Of a stretch of DNA of 64,000 nt, positions 26,784-35,856 are shown piece by piece. This stretch comes from Sphingobacterium faecale (GTDB lineage: Bacteria; Bacteroidota; Bacteroidia; Sphingobacteriales; Sphingobacteriaceae). The first letter of the stretch is position 1; each line of letters starts with the position of its first letter. The notes beneath the pieces are model-generated. The model did not search any database. It had not been told where the DNA came from and was given only the letters and a program-made list of their open reading frames with translations. The position numbers were made by a program, and so were the translations under genes. Location of the stretch: contig NZ_JAERTY010000005.1 in assembly GCF_016746095.1 (NCBI RefSeq), forward strand, positions 124,001-188,000. The letters run 5' to 3'.

Positions 26784-27662
26784 ATGCTCCTCTTTAGCCC
26801 TGAACAATTACTTTCGCACCCTTTGTATCAGCAGAAATCAGTTCAAGTCTATATAAAACGTGATGATATGATTCACCCGTTCATATCGGGCAATAAATGG
26901 CGTAAGCTGAAATATAATCTATTAAAAGCAAAGGAATTAGGCAAAGATACATTAATTACTTTTGGAGGCGCTTGGTCCAACCATATCCTCGCTGTGGCCT
27001 GTGTCGCTGCATCAGCTGGTTTTTGTGCTAAGGCTTTCATACGGGGCGAGGAGATTTCGAATCCCGTGCTGGATATGTGCCGCCTGTTTGGTATGGAGCT
27101 TCTATTCGTGTCCCGGGAGGATTACAAAGACAAGGAAAAACTCTTTAATGGAATCGAAGAAGCCGATAGAAGCTTTATGATTGATGAGGGCGGCTCGGGA
27201 ACAGAAGGTGCACGTGGCTGTTCGGAACTAGTCGGTGAGCTCGAGCAGCAGTATGATCATATCTTTGTGGCTGCCGGCACCGGTACTACAGCGGCAGGTA
27301 TCGCAATGGGAATAGCGCAAGAAGATAAAAAAAGCTTGTTGCATGTGATACCCGTATTGAAAGGGGGAGGTTTTATAGCCGATGAGATGCTGCAGCTGGG
27401 TGCCAACCTACAGCAGAGTAGACTCCATCCGGACTACCATTTTGGTGGTTATGCAAAGGTCAAACCCCAACTGATACAGTTTGTACAGAGTTTTGTACGC
27501 CAGACGGGCATCATGATAGAACCGACCTATACCGGTAAAGCTCTGTTTGCACTACATGATTTATTGGAAAAGGACACGTTCGAAAAAGGCAGCCGGATAT
27601 TGTTTATTCATACCGGAGGGCTTACCGGCTTGCTGGGACAGCTAAAGCATTTTCAAGATTAG
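26784..27662 (+). CDS. PLP-dependent ACC deaminase/D-cysteine desulfhydrase family protein
   Basis: 292 aa fold-type II PLP enzyme. The PLP lysine is in FISGNKWRKLKYNLLKA (about residue 40), the substrate loop in TFGGAWSNHILAVA (about 60), and the phosphate-binding glycines in AAGTGTTAAGIAMG (about 160); it ends FIHTGGLTGLLGQ. Family members split D-cysteine to pyruvate, ammonia and sulfide, or deaminate aminocyclopropane carboxylate. The shorter length compared with true ACC deaminases (about 340 aa) favours the desulfhydrase side, but the sequence alone does not decide. Stands alone on the plus strand. Confidence 0.85.
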   Translation: MLLFSPEQLLSHPLYQQKSVQVYIKRDDMIHPFISGNKWRKLKYNLLKAKELGKDTLITFGGAWSNHILAVACVAASAGFCAKAFIRGEEISNPVLDMCRLFGMELLFVSREDYKDKEKLFNGIEEADRSFMIDEGGSGTEGARGCSELVGELEQQYDHIFVAAGTGTTAAGIAMGIAQEDKKSLLHVIPVLKGGGFIADEMLQLGANLQQSRLHPDYHFGGYAKVKPQLIQFVQSFVRQTGIMIEPTYTGKALFALHDLLEKDTFEKGSRILFIHTGGLTGLLGQLKHFQD

Positions 27663-27715
27663 CGTGCCTGCTCCCCTAGCCCGAGAGACCTTAAGGAGCA
27701 ATAGCAAGCGATGAT

Positions 27716-27997
27716 TTAAGCGAGCACGTCCCTTATGTCGATGTTCTTTTCAAACATGGCTTTCGCAAAAGGACATAACGGAATTATCTTCAGATTATTA
27801 TCCCTAGCGTGCTCGACTACCTTTTGCAATAGAATTTTGCCAATACTCTTTCCTTTTTGTTCGGGATCGACTTCAGTATGGTCCACAATGATCTTGTCCG
27901 TACCGGCTATCGAATAACTCATTTCCCCTATTTTCTTATTTTCCTCGTAGGCAACAAAGGCTCCTTTGCTTCCTGTCTCTTCTTGTTTAATTAACAT
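27716..27997 (-). CDS. Small GNAT-family N-acetyltransferase
   Basis: 93 aa, the single-domain mini-GNAT group (YidJ/At1g77540-like). Visible: GAFVAYEENKKIGEMSYSI, then the acetyl-CoA-binding loop EVDPEQKGKSIGKILLQKVVEHARDN (residues about 46-71, with the Q/R-x-x-G-x-G/A type motif as QKGKSIG), and the final strand LKIIPLCPFAKAMFEKN. Cytoplasmic. Substrate unknown. Convergent with the PLP enzyme; no operon partner. Confidence 0.88.
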   Translation of the reverse strand: MLIKQEETGSKGAFVAYEENKKIGEMSYSIAGTDKIIVDHTEVDPEQKGKSIGKILLQKVVEHARDNNLKIIPLCPFAKAMFEKNIDIRDVLA

Positions 27998-28169
27998 AAT
28001 ATTTTTTATTTAAGATGTTTTGATACAAATTATAATAATCCTTACTCGGTAATATACGTAGAAAAAGAGAACAAATGAATTTGAAAAACGTTTTTTGTGA
28101 TCGTCAAAAGGCCTGAAAGCCAAAACTTATCTTTATTTTCGTGCTTACTAATATGGAAAGAAAACCTCT

Positions 28170-29465
28170 ATGAGAAACCTGTACATCCTTTTGTTTTTAC
28201 CCTTGTTGGCGTTAAATACCTATGCACAGGACTTGGAGCAGCAAGCAGACAGTTTAATCCTGAAAAGGATTAAAAGCGAACCATTGCCTCCAGACAGTCT
28301 CTACGATGTAGTCAATCTTTTTCAGGATATCAACCCCTTTAAGAAGAGAAAGAAAGACGGTACTCCCGAGAAGCGGTCAGGTATCTCCTATCTACCCAAT
28401 TTCAATTACAATCCAAGTATCGGTTTTCAGGTTGGTGTCAAGGCCGTGGGCGGATTGCATTTTGGCGAGAAAAAGAATACCAGTATGTCAGTGTTTGCTA
28501 CTGCTTTGAACTATACGACCAGGGGGATTGTATTTGGTTATCTTTTTCATGATGTATATACACGAGAAAACAAATGGAACCTAAAAGGGAGTATCCATAT
28601 CGCTAAAATGGTGGGACTTGATTATGGTATGGGGATCGGACACCCATTATCCAATCCTACAGGAGAAGAGTCTATCATCAGTAATCCGGACCGCGACCGT
28701 TTTGTCAATAAATATACCGTCTACGGATTCAACGAACGTATTTATAAAAAGTTGAGCCCTGGACTATTTGTTGGTGCGGGTGCCTATTTCGAGTTAAAGC
28801 GCAATGTCAGTACACTGACGGAGGTCTCCCCTTCGCCCAATGAGATTTACAGCAAGTGGAACGGCTTCGATCCTGTCCGCAACAATAATAACGGGTTGAT
28901 GTTCAATCTACAGTATATGACCCGGGACAATCCCAATAGCGCCTATAAAGGCATCTATTCCGATGTGGTCTTGCGGACGAACCAGACTTGGATGGGAAGT
29001 TCGCAGAATGCCATACAACTCCTTACCGATTTTCGTAAGTATTTTCAGCTTTTCCCAGAGCGTGGCCGTCCTAACCACGTATTGGCCTTATGGTATTACG
29101 GATCATACAATCTCAGTGGCAAGCTACCCTATCTTGATTTGCCGGGGACGGGCAAAGATCCCTATGCAAAAAGCGGTAGAGGTTATACCAACGGATATTT
29201 CAAAGGACGCTCTTATGCATATGGTGAGGTCGAGTACCGCTTTCCAATACTGCGTAATCAGTTTTTGAGCGGTGTGGTCTTTGGAAATATTCAGACTGTA
29301 GACGACCAGATGGGCACCAAGCTGTTTAAGTACTGGCAACCTTCAGGCGGTGGAGGTTTGCGGGTGCTTTTCAATAAAATGACCCGTACCAATCTGTGTA
29401 TAGATTACGCCATTGGTAAATTTGGACAGAAAGGCCTGTTTTTGGGATTGAATGAAGCATTCTAA
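28170..29465 (+). CDS. BamA/TamA-family outer-membrane beta-barrel protein
   Basis: 431 aa with signal peptide (MRNLYILLFLPLLALNTYAQ). There are no POTRA repeats: after about 60 residues the sequence enters a barrel (FNYNPSIGFQVGVKAVGGLHFG; GRSYAYGEVEYRFPI) and ends in Phe (GLFLGLNEAF), the omega signal for barrel insertion. It corresponds to the barrel half of Omp85 proteins, as in the patatin-linked or short D15-like family common in Bacteroidota. Role uncertain; the gene 27 bases downstream is a TonB-dependent receptor, so the two may be one operon. Confidence 0.82.
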   Translation: MRNLYILLFLPLLALNTYAQDLEQQADSLILKRIKSEPLPPDSLYDVVNLFQDINPFKKRKKDGTPEKRSGISYLPNFNYNPSIGFQVGVKAVGGLHFGEKKNTSMSVFATALNYTTRGIVFGYLFHDVYTRENKWNLKGSIHIAKMVGLDYGMGIGHPLSNPTGEESIISNPDRDRFVNKYTVYGFNERIYKKLSPGLFVGAGAYFELKRNVSTLTEVSPSPNEIYSKWNGFDPVRNNNNGLMFNLQYMTRDNPNSAYKGIYSDVVLRTNQTWMGSSQNAIQLLTDFRKYFQLFPERGRPNHVLALWYYGSYNLSGKLPYLDLPGTGKDPYAKSGRGYTNGYFKGRSYAYGEVEYRFPILRNQFLSGVVFGNIQTVDDQMGTKLFKYWQPSGGGGLRVLFNKMTRTNLCIDYAIGKFGQKGLFLGLNEAF

Positions 29466-29492
29466 GGGAAAAAGCCCTATCTTTAACAGCAG

Positions 29493-31568
29493 ATGAGATA
29501 TTTGACCACCAACCTAACCCTCCTCCTGGCCTTGTTGGGAGTGACTGCCTCTGCACAAGTTTCTAAAGACAGTACCAATATTGCTTTGCAGCCTATAGAT
29601 GTGAAGGTGTACTTTGCCAAACAGTCTTCTTTGGGCGTTACATCAGCTACTCAGAGTCTATCAGCAGAGGTTATCTCCCGACAGAGCCCTACTTCTTTGC
29701 TGGCCGCAGTTAATACTGTTCCGGGGATACGTATGGAAGAACGTTCGCCGGGTTCTTATCGCTTGGCCATGCGGGGAAGTTTAATCCGCTCACCGTTTGG
29801 AATTCGTAATACCAAAGTATATGTAGACGAGTTTCCGTTGACAGATGCCGGTGGCAATACCTATCTCAATCTACTTGCTCCGGTGGGTATACAGACGATA
29901 CAGCTGGTCAAAGGACCCGATGGCTCGCTGTTCGGGGCTAATTCTGGTGGAGTCGTGCAGATCAGCCCTAAGGGGTTTGAAATGCTAGAGAACAGACGCG
30001 AAGTTGAACTTACGGCAGGTGCCTACGGTCTGTTCCAACAGTCACTATCCCTACAGCAGAAGGTGACTCCCAATTATCAGTTCTCTTTTGACCAGTCATT
30101 TTTACGTTCCGATGGTTATCGGGACAATGCAGGCTTGAACAAGAAAACTGTTCAGACAGCCCATCAATGGCAATACGCACCTATAGCGCAGCTACGTGCT
30201 TTTATATTATATACCGACTTGGGGTACGAAACGCCAGGCGGACTTACCCTAGCGCAGTATGAAGCGGATCCGAGAGCCTCACGCCCAGCAGGTGGCCCCA
30301 ATCCGGGGGCGAAGGAGCAGCAGGCCGCTATCTATAACAAAACGGGATTCGGAGGAGTCTCACATCGTTTACAGCTCGGCAAGTATCTATCGCACCAAAT
30401 TTCTTTGTTTGGTTCCTACACGGATTTCAAGAACCCTTTTATAACGAATTACGAAGAGCGCATCGAGAAAAACTGGGCACTGCGTACTTACCTGTCGCTG
30501 GACAATCCACAGGCGGCACTGCCTTGGCAGATGCAGTTGGGATTTGAAGGGATAAAAGGAAGCAGTGCTATCGACAATTACGACAATAACAAAGGAGTGG
30601 CAGCTGCTGTACAGGCACGGGATGGCATGACCAACAGTCAGTGGAACGTATTCTATAGGGCACAGATTGAGCTGATGAAAAACTGGAACCTGGAAGGTGC
30701 TCTCGGACTGAATGGTAATCACATCGACTACACCCGCAAATACCCAGTGGTAATGCCCACAGATGGCCGTATTTCCTTTGATAAGCAATGGATGCCCCGC
30801 ATAGCGAGTTCGTATACGCTCCATGAGATAATGTCTTGGAGGGTTTCTGTAGCCAAAGGTTATTCTACGCCTACCCTTGCGGAGGTACGTTCTTCTGACA
30901 ATAGTATAAATATAGACCTGCAAGCTGAATCAGGTACAAATTACGAGGTAGGATATAAAATACGGAATAAGAACAACAACCTAATTTTGGATATTGCTGC
31001 TTATACCTACCGTATGGAGAATGGTATCGTGCGTAGCCTGAATGAAGCTGGCGCAGAGTATTATCAGAATGCCGGAGAGATGAAACAGAAAGGAATTGAA
31101 CTATCCGTGTGGGGTGCGATTCCCGTTTCGCCACAATCGACCCTGTTACGTGGAATGAGCGTACATACAGCTGTAAGTTATAATGACTATCATTTTGGTC
31201 AGTACCTGGTAGCTGATAAAGACTATTCGGGTAATAGAATGACGGCAGTGCCCCAATGGGTATGGACTAATAACGTTAAAATCAATTTTCCTTATCAGCT
31301 TGATTTAAACCTGTATCACAACTTTACTTCCTCCATGCCTTTGGATGATGCCAATAGTATATATGCGAAGAAGTTTCATTTGGTGCAAGCCAAGCTCAGT
31401 TATACGGCACCTCGCTTTTGTGGGGTATCTGTACAAGTATATGCGGGGGGTGACAATCTACTGAATCAGCGGTACAGTTTAGGTAATGATATCAACGCTT
31501 TTGGTGGCCGCTACTTTAATGCGGCAGCCACACGTAATTTTTATGGGGGACTTAAGTTGATTTTTTAG
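29493..31568 (+). CDS. TonB-dependent receptor (siderophore/metal type)
   Basis: 691 aa outer-membrane receptor with signal peptide (LLALLGVTASAQ) and no carboxypeptidase-like extension or SusC signature. Plug domain about 35-160: QSLSAEVISRQSPTSLLAAV, NTVPGIRMEERSPGSYRLAMRGS, VKGPDGSLFGANSGGVV. The barrel ends with NFYGGLKLIF. Length and plug are like FecA/FhuA/BtuB-class receptors; a siderophore or metal chelate is the likely ligand, not shown by the sequence. It has no linked susD, sigma or FecR gene. Confidence 0.9.
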   Translation: MRYLTTNLTLLLALLGVTASAQVSKDSTNIALQPIDVKVYFAKQSSLGVTSATQSLSAEVISRQSPTSLLAAVNTVPGIRMEERSPGSYRLAMRGSLIRSPFGIRNTKVYVDEFPLTDAGGNTYLNLLAPVGIQTIQLVKGPDGSLFGANSGGVVQISPKGFEMLENRREVELTAGAYGLFQQSLSLQQKVTPNYQFSFDQSFLRSDGYRDNAGLNKKTVQTAHQWQYAPIAQLRAFILYTDLGYETPGGLTLAQYEADPRASRPAGGPNPGAKEQQAAIYNKTGFGGVSHRLQLGKYLSHQISLFGSYTDFKNPFITNYEERIEKNWALRTYLSLDNPQAALPWQMQLGFEGIKGSSAIDNYDNNKGVAAAVQARDGMTNSQWNVFYRAQIELMKNWNLEGALGLNGNHIDYTRKYPVVMPTDGRISFDKQWMPRIASSYTLHEIMSWRVSVAKGYSTPTLAEVRSSDNSINIDLQAESGTNYEVGYKIRNKNNNLILDIAAYTYRMENGIVRSLNEAGAEYYQNAGEMKQKGIELSVWGAIPVSPQSTLLRGMSVHTAVSYNDYHFGQYLVADKDYSGNRMTAVPQWVWTNNVKINFPYQLDLNLYHNFTSSMPLDDANSIYAKKFHLVQAKLSYTAPRFCGVSVQVYAGGDNLLNQRYSLGNDINAFGGRYFNAAATRNFYGGLKLIF

Positions 31569-31599
31569 TGCCGGATTCCCGTGTCATCTTAAATAGTTT

Positions 31600-31908
31600 T
31601 CAGAGTTTGTCACTGAAGAGCACAATCAGGATAACGTAGATTAGCTGAGAGAAGAAAGAGATTTTGTCTAAGGAAGCTTGAGGCAAACCATAGGAATCGA
31701 GTGCTAAGCCTAGTCCATAGTTGAGTAGCATACCAAAGACGGTACCTATCAAGAAAAAAAGCAGTGCCATCTTCTTACTTTGATGCATTTGGACTTTTGT
31801 TTTTTCAAAATCGACAATCTGTTGCATCATACGGCTTTCGAAATCGTCAAAAGGCAATTCCAATTTACTGTTCTTGAGCAGGTCGTATAGTTTATCGTTA
31901 TGTTCCAT
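31600..31908 (-). CDS. Small two-helix membrane protein, unknown
   Basis: 102 aa, not recognised. A soluble, charged N-terminus (MEHNDKLYDLLKNSKLELPFDDFESRMMQQI, residues 1-31 by position) is followed by two membrane helices, about 46-66 (KMALLFFLIGTVFGMLLNYG) and 83-99 (SFFSQLIYVILIVLF). The layout, a short cytoplasmic tail then membrane helices, resembles small anti-sigma-like membrane proteins, but no sigma gene is adjacent. It is 20 bases downstream of a 45-aa membrane protein gene, so the two are probably one transcript. Confidence 0.7.
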   Translation of the reverse strand: MEHNDKLYDLLKNSKLELPFDDFESRMMQQIVDFEKTKVQMHQSKKMALLFFLIGTVFGMLLNYGLGLALDSYGLPQASLDKISFFSQLIYVILIVLFSDKL

Positions 31909-31928
31909 AGTATTCTTCTTTCATTAAT

Positions 31929-32066
31929 CTACGGAGTGTCCCGTAGAGGTGTTTTCCCTGAGTTCGCGATACGGATTGCCCTGAATTTCATAATAAAGTA
32001 AATCGATAATGTAATAGCTGTAAATAGCCCTACAAACATTATGGATAGCATTTCTTCTTTTCCCAT
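31929..32066 (-). CDS. 45-aa single-span membrane protein
   Basis: Short gene: ATG at 32064-32066, TAG at 31929-31931. The product begins MGKEEMLSIMFVGLFTAITL, has one hydrophobic helix (residues about 7-26) and a basic tail MKFRAIRIANSGKTPLRDTP. A purine-rich ribosome site (GGGGAAAGAAC) lies about 15 bases before the ATG, and the next gene on the strand starts 20 bases after its stop with its own AAGAAGA. This order and the clean hydrophobic segment support a real gene. Function unknown. Confidence 0.6.
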   Translation of the reverse strand: MGKEEMLSIMFVGLFTAITLSIYFIMKFRAIRIANSGKTPLRDTP

Positions 32067-32185
32067 GTCTTTTTTTATTGTTCTTTCCCCATTAGTCGCC
32101 TCCGAAAAGAAAATGGTTACAGTTTTCTGAAAAAACTTTTTAGTTCCCCTACTGTTCTAATTCAAAAGAGCTAAATCTTACGCCT

Positions 32186-32968
32186 ATGTCTCTACAGATA
32201 AATTACCATATACATACCATAGATAGCCCATTTTGGTCGTTTGCACTGCACGATGGCCATCTGATCGACGATAACCTGCTTCCCTATTTATTGCTGTCGG
32301 AAAAGCAACGTCTCCGCGAGGAAGACCCTTATACAGCTCTGATTGCCGAACTGCCTGTCAATCAGTTTGTGATAGGTACATCGCGCTTCCAGCTGGATAT
32401 AAACCGCGCCGTTGAAGAATCCGTTTACCTCCGTCCCGAGCAGGCCTGGGGTCTAGAGGTATGGAAGACGAGTTTCCCACAGACCTTCCTCGAGCAGCTT
32501 TATAAAAAGCATCAATATATCTATCGGCTTATTGAGCAACATATACAGTCCTCTATTCAAAACTACGGCTTCTTTGTGGTACTGGATATACATAGTTACA
32601 ATGCCAATCGCGAGTCCCCTACTGCTACGATAGATGAGGAGGCTAATCCACAAATTAATCTAGGCACGTATTATAACGACCTGAAGTGGCGGGAACTAAC
32701 GGATAGCTTCATCCATACCATTACTTCTCAAACGCTGTATGGCTTACCTATTGATATACGGGAGAATGTCCGCTTTAAGGGTGGTTACCTGACGCAGTTT
32801 CTAAATAAGCGGTTTGGGGACAAAGGCTGTGTATTTTCTATCGAGTTTCGCAAGGATTTCATGAACGAGTGGACGGGCGAACCGGACGTAAAGCGTATAG
32901 CTGCATGCAAACAGCTACTTATTAACACTGTACAGGGTTTAAAAGAGTATTTTGCGTATGAGGGATGA
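32186..32968 (+). CDS. N-formylglutamate amidohydrolase family protein
   Basis: 260 aa zinc hydrolase of the FGase family (HutG-type, classically N-formylglutamate to glutamate and formate). Seen: IDSPFWSFALHDGHLIDDNLLP near the start with an HDG zinc-type element, SRFQLDINRAVEESVYL (the conserved D-N-R segment), VLDIHSYNANRE with the catalytic/zinc DIHS motif, and CVFSIEFRKDFMNEW near the end with the Glu. No histidine-degradation genes are nearby. Instead it overlaps the start of a QEGLA-motif metallopeptidase gene and is followed by an ATP-grasp gene, so here it probably acts on some other N-acyl or amide-linked glutamate compound. Confidence 0.88.
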   Translation: MSLQINYHIHTIDSPFWSFALHDGHLIDDNLLPYLLLSEKQRLREEDPYTALIAELPVNQFVIGTSRFQLDINRAVEESVYLRPEQAWGLEVWKTSFPQTFLEQLYKKHQYIYRLIEQHIQSSIQNYGFFVVLDIHSYNANRESPTATIDEEANPQINLGTYYNDLKWRELTDSFIHTITSQTLYGLPIDIRENVRFKGGYLTQFLNKRFGDKGCVFSIEFRKDFMNEWTGEPDVKRIAACKQLLINTVQGLKEYFAYEG

Positions 32969-34790
32969 TAAGCGACTTAACTTTATTTTGGGTGCCATTA
33001 AGGCGAAAGAACCCTTTCATGTACAGGTGCCCAATGTGGGCAAATTGGTGTTCCGAAAGATTGTCCCCTTTATATTTATCTATAGGACTAACATAGCTGG
33101 AAAAGATAAAATGTTGTCTAATCTAGCAAAGTCCCAGCTGGCTAGCGTTATTATTCAGGAACATGATACGGAGGTGGAAGCACTACTTCGAAAGCTAGCC
33201 CTCTGTATCCAAGAGCAGTTTGGCTCCTGTCTCTTGGTGGAGGTGTGGAATGCAGCCAACGAGCAGGCGCCCGATGTAGAGATTCAACTCGGTCAGAAAG
33301 GCATCCTTCCGTTGGCCGAGTATATGCTCAAAAACCTAAAGACAGAAGCCTCAGATATCGTAACCGATATCAAAAAGCTAAAAGAGGTTCCTTGTAATCC
33401 ATCTTTCGAACGGCTATTTACCTTAAAGGAGTCCATGGACAAGAGTATCTACACGTTAGGACTGTCGGTGCAGCCAAGCTATCGCTTGAGTAGCGGTGAT
33501 TACCTGCCTATTCTGCTGCGGCATTATAGTGAGTCGTTGGGCAAAATTTTGCTACGTGTCTTTTTTGAGTATGTACGGCTTTTTACCGATCAGAATCCGA
33601 CTAAATTCCGCCTCAATCTTAAGAAGGAAATAACCGAGAATGTGTTTGCTATCGATAAGGCGCTCACAGCCGAGAGCATGCGTTTTGATTTCTTACTCTT
33701 AGTCACCCCTATCAACGTCCCTGAGGCTTGGGAGAGCTTCAAGAAAGCGCGATTCCGTAAGACTCCGGTATTTCAGTATAGGCCGATGCCTATAGATCCC
33801 GATATCGTGAAGCGTAACCTCTACAATCTGCGGATCGAAGATATCTATGATCCGACAATTGCTTACCTATTTCGGGACAAGCGACGGGAGCTGGACGAGA
33901 TGATGAGTATGCTTGCCGATCGTAATACAGAAGATTTTATGCATGGTAGCTTACAGGTTTTTGGTAATGTGAGCGACGAACTGCTACAAGTAGCTCAGTC
34001 TATCCTTACGGTGATAGCGCACAATTCAGCGACACAGACAGTAGCACCGGAGCGAAAACTCAATGCAAAGGAGTTTGCCCAACTCGCACGTGAGGAGATT
34101 GCTTATCTGAGTGAGCAGTCGGAAGATTTCAAGACGACTGTGCGTGTACGGTCGGATATATCGGGGGTAATGGTCAACCGTGGAGTACTCAATATTGGCG
34201 AAGATTACCAGATTTCTCCCGAACGGGCACGGGCTTTGGTACAACATGAGGTTGGTACCCACATCGTCACTTACTTTAACGGCAAAGCGCAGCCACTGCA
34301 GCTGTTCAGTCTTGGGGTTCCAGGTTATGAGCAATTGCAGGAAGGGCTGGCCGTATTTGCCGAATACCTGATCGGTGGCTTATCCAACCAACGCTTGCGC
34401 ATATTGGCGGCACGTGTTATAGCCGTTCGTAATATGCTTATGGGACATAGCTTTATCGATACCTTCTTTTTATTAATGGAAGATTATCGTTTTGGCGAAG
34501 AGACCGCTTTCAATATCACGATGCGGGTATATCGTGGTGGCGGACTAACAAAGGACGCCTTATACCTACAGGGGCTAATGGAGCTTATCGATTATATCAA
34601 GCAAGGACAAAATCTCAGCCTATTGATGGTGGGTAAGATTCGGGAAGATTATATCCCTGTTATTCAGGATTTGATCCAACGGGGTTATATGTATGCACCA
34701 TTGGTCAGACCCCGGTATCTGAGTGAGGCCTATCTGCCGAGATTGGATTCCGTAAGAAACGAAGGAAGTATTTTTAAAATGATACAATAG
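32958..34790 (+). CDS. QEGLA-motif protein (DUF1704/MATCAP-like metallopeptidase)
   Basis: About 610 aa; the ATG at 32958 is preferred to an in-frame TTG six bases before. It overlaps the preceding gene by 11 bases. The metal site is visible as QHEVGTH (HExxxH, about residues 430-435) and the name-giving QEGLAVFAEYL about 30 residues later supplies the third ligand Glu. The family is annotated as flavohemoglobin expression-modulating, and its eukaryotic relatives (MATCAP) are tyrosine carboxypeptidases that trim the tubulin tail. The N-terminal 350 residues are helical and without known motifs. No signal peptide: cytoplasmic. Its neighbours are a second zinc hydrolase and an amide ligase. Confidence 0.88.
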   Translation: MRDDKRLNFILGAIKAKEPFHVQVPNVGKLVFRKIVPFIFIYRTNIAGKDKMLSNLAKSQLASVIIQEHDTEVEALLRKLALCIQEQFGSCLLVEVWNAANEQAPDVEIQLGQKGILPLAEYMLKNLKTEASDIVTDIKKLKEVPCNPSFERLFTLKESMDKSIYTLGLSVQPSYRLSSGDYLPILLRHYSESLGKILLRVFFEYVRLFTDQNPTKFRLNLKKEITENVFAIDKALTAESMRFDFLLLVTPINVPEAWESFKKARFRKTPVFQYRPMPIDPDIVKRNLYNLRIEDIYDPTIAYLFRDKRRELDEMMSMLADRNTEDFMHGSLQVFGNVSDELLQVAQSILTVIAHNSATQTVAPERKLNAKEFAQLAREEIAYLSEQSEDFKTTVRVRSDISGVMVNRGVLNIGEDYQISPERARALVQHEVGTHIVTYFNGKAQPLQLFSLGVPGYEQLQEGLAVFAEYLIGGLSNQRLRILAARVIAVRNMLMGHSFIDTFFLLMEDYRFGEETAFNITMRVYRGGGLTKDALYLQGLMELIDYIKQGQNLSLLMVGKIREDYIPVIQDLIQRGYMYAPLVRPRYLSEAYLPRLDSVRNEGSIFKMIQ

Positions 34791-34800
34791 CAAGAACGAT

Positions 34801-35805
34801 ATGAATATAGCATTTTTGATTAATCAGACCCATAAAGAAGAAGATGGTTTTACAACGACACTGTTGGCCTATGAGGCTCTGCGGCGTGGACATACCATTA
34901 TCTATATTGGCTTGGCGGATTTTGTCTATATCGATGACCGACATGTGGAGGCACATGCTCGTATTATTACAGCAGATACGGCAATTGGAAGTAAAGAAGA
35001 GCTGTTGGGCAGCTTAAGGCGTGTCGAAAAGCAGCGGTACAATATGGCAGATGTCGATGTGCTCTGGCTCCGCTTTGACCCTGTTATGGATATGTACAAT
35101 AGGCCTTGGGCAGCGGCTATGGGATTACAGTTTGCACAGCTTATCAAGTATATGGGGCGTTTGGTTATCAATGATCCCGACTATCTGGTGCAGGCGAGCA
35201 ATAAACTCTATTTGGAGAATTTCCCAAAGGCAGTACGGCCCAAAACGCTGGTCACTCGCTTTGTATCGGATATACAGGCTTTCATGGAGACACAGGGCGA
35301 TAAGATAATATTAAAACCTGTGAAGGGTTCTGGGGGCAAGAATGTGTTTTTGATTTCGGCAGGCGCTCCGCAGAACCTCAAGCAGACCGTGGAAGTGATT
35401 GCGCGGGATGGTTATGTCATTGCACAGGAATACCTACCTGAGGCAACGAAAGGTGATCTTCGGTTTTTCCTGTTAGAAGGTGAGCCTATTGTTATCGATG
35501 GGGAGTATGCGGCTGTACAGCGTGTACAAAAAGAAGGGGAAATCCGTAGCAATATTCATCAAGGGGCGACAGCTGTAAAGGCACAGGTAGATGATCATGT
35601 ATTGCGTCTGGTGGAACAGGTCAGTGGCAAGATAAAGGAGGATGGGATGTATCTTGTGGGCTTAGATATTGTAGGTGACAAAATTATGGAAATCAATGTG
35701 TATAGCCCCGGAGCATTGGGATTAGCGAGTCAACTGACAGGAGTCGATTTTGTGGGACATGTTATCCAACAGCTGGAGATGAAGGTAAAAGGATTTTATC
35801 GTTAG
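34801..35805 (+). CDS. ATP-grasp ligase, glutathione synthetase-like
   Basis: 334 aa cytoplasmic ligase with the ATP-grasp fold, similar to GshB/RimK. The N-terminal domain starts MNIAFLINQTHKEEDGFTTT; the ATP-binding lysines and glycine loop are in DKIILKPVKGSGGKNVFLI (about residues 161-180), the hinge in VIAQEYLPEATKGDLRFFLL (about 203-222), and the metal-binding Glu/Asn in LDIVGDKIMEINVYSPG (about 288-304). Such enzymes join a carboxyl group to an amine using ATP. No gamma-glutamylcysteine ligase gene is nearby, so true glutathione synthesis is not supported. The gene starts 10 bases after the QEGLA gene; the three genes form one operon. Confidence 0.88.
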   Translation: MNIAFLINQTHKEEDGFTTTLLAYEALRRGHTIIYIGLADFVYIDDRHVEAHARIITADTAIGSKEELLGSLRRVEKQRYNMADVDVLWLRFDPVMDMYNRPWAAAMGLQFAQLIKYMGRLVINDPDYLVQASNKLYLENFPKAVRPKTLVTRFVSDIQAFMETQGDKIILKPVKGSGGKNVFLISAGAPQNLKQTVEVIARDGYVIAQEYLPEATKGDLRFFLLEGEPIVIDGEYAAVQRVQKEGEIRSNIHQGATAVKAQVDDHVLRLVEQVSGKIKEDGMYLVGLDIVGDKIMEINVYSPGALGLASQLTGVDFVGHVIQQLEMKVKGFYR

Positions 35806-35825
35806 TGAATTCCCCTCATTTTATG

Positions 35826-35833
35826 TAGGTTTG
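35826..35833 (+). promoter_or_regulatory. -7 box before the MBL hydrolase gene
   Basis: TAGGTTTG matches TAnnTTTG exactly and lies 23 bases before the ATG at 35857. It suggests that the MBL gene has its own promoter in the 51-base gap after the ATP-grasp gene. No clear -33 element. Confidence 0.45.
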
Positions 35834-35856
35834 TTTCTAACCAAAGAATCAAGAAA

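Noticed and set aside
27669..27700. tgctcc/ggagca inverted repeat between the PLP enzyme and the GNAT gene as a terminator.
   Set aside because: Only 6 bp with a 20-base loop and no T-run.
32186..32968. Assigning the FGase-family gene to histidine degradation (hutG).
   Set aside because: No hutH, hutU or hutI is near; the operon partners are different.
34801..35805. Calling the ATP-grasp gene gshB.
   Set aside because: No gshA-like gene is adjacent and the context is two hydrolases; the fold is clear but the substrate is not.
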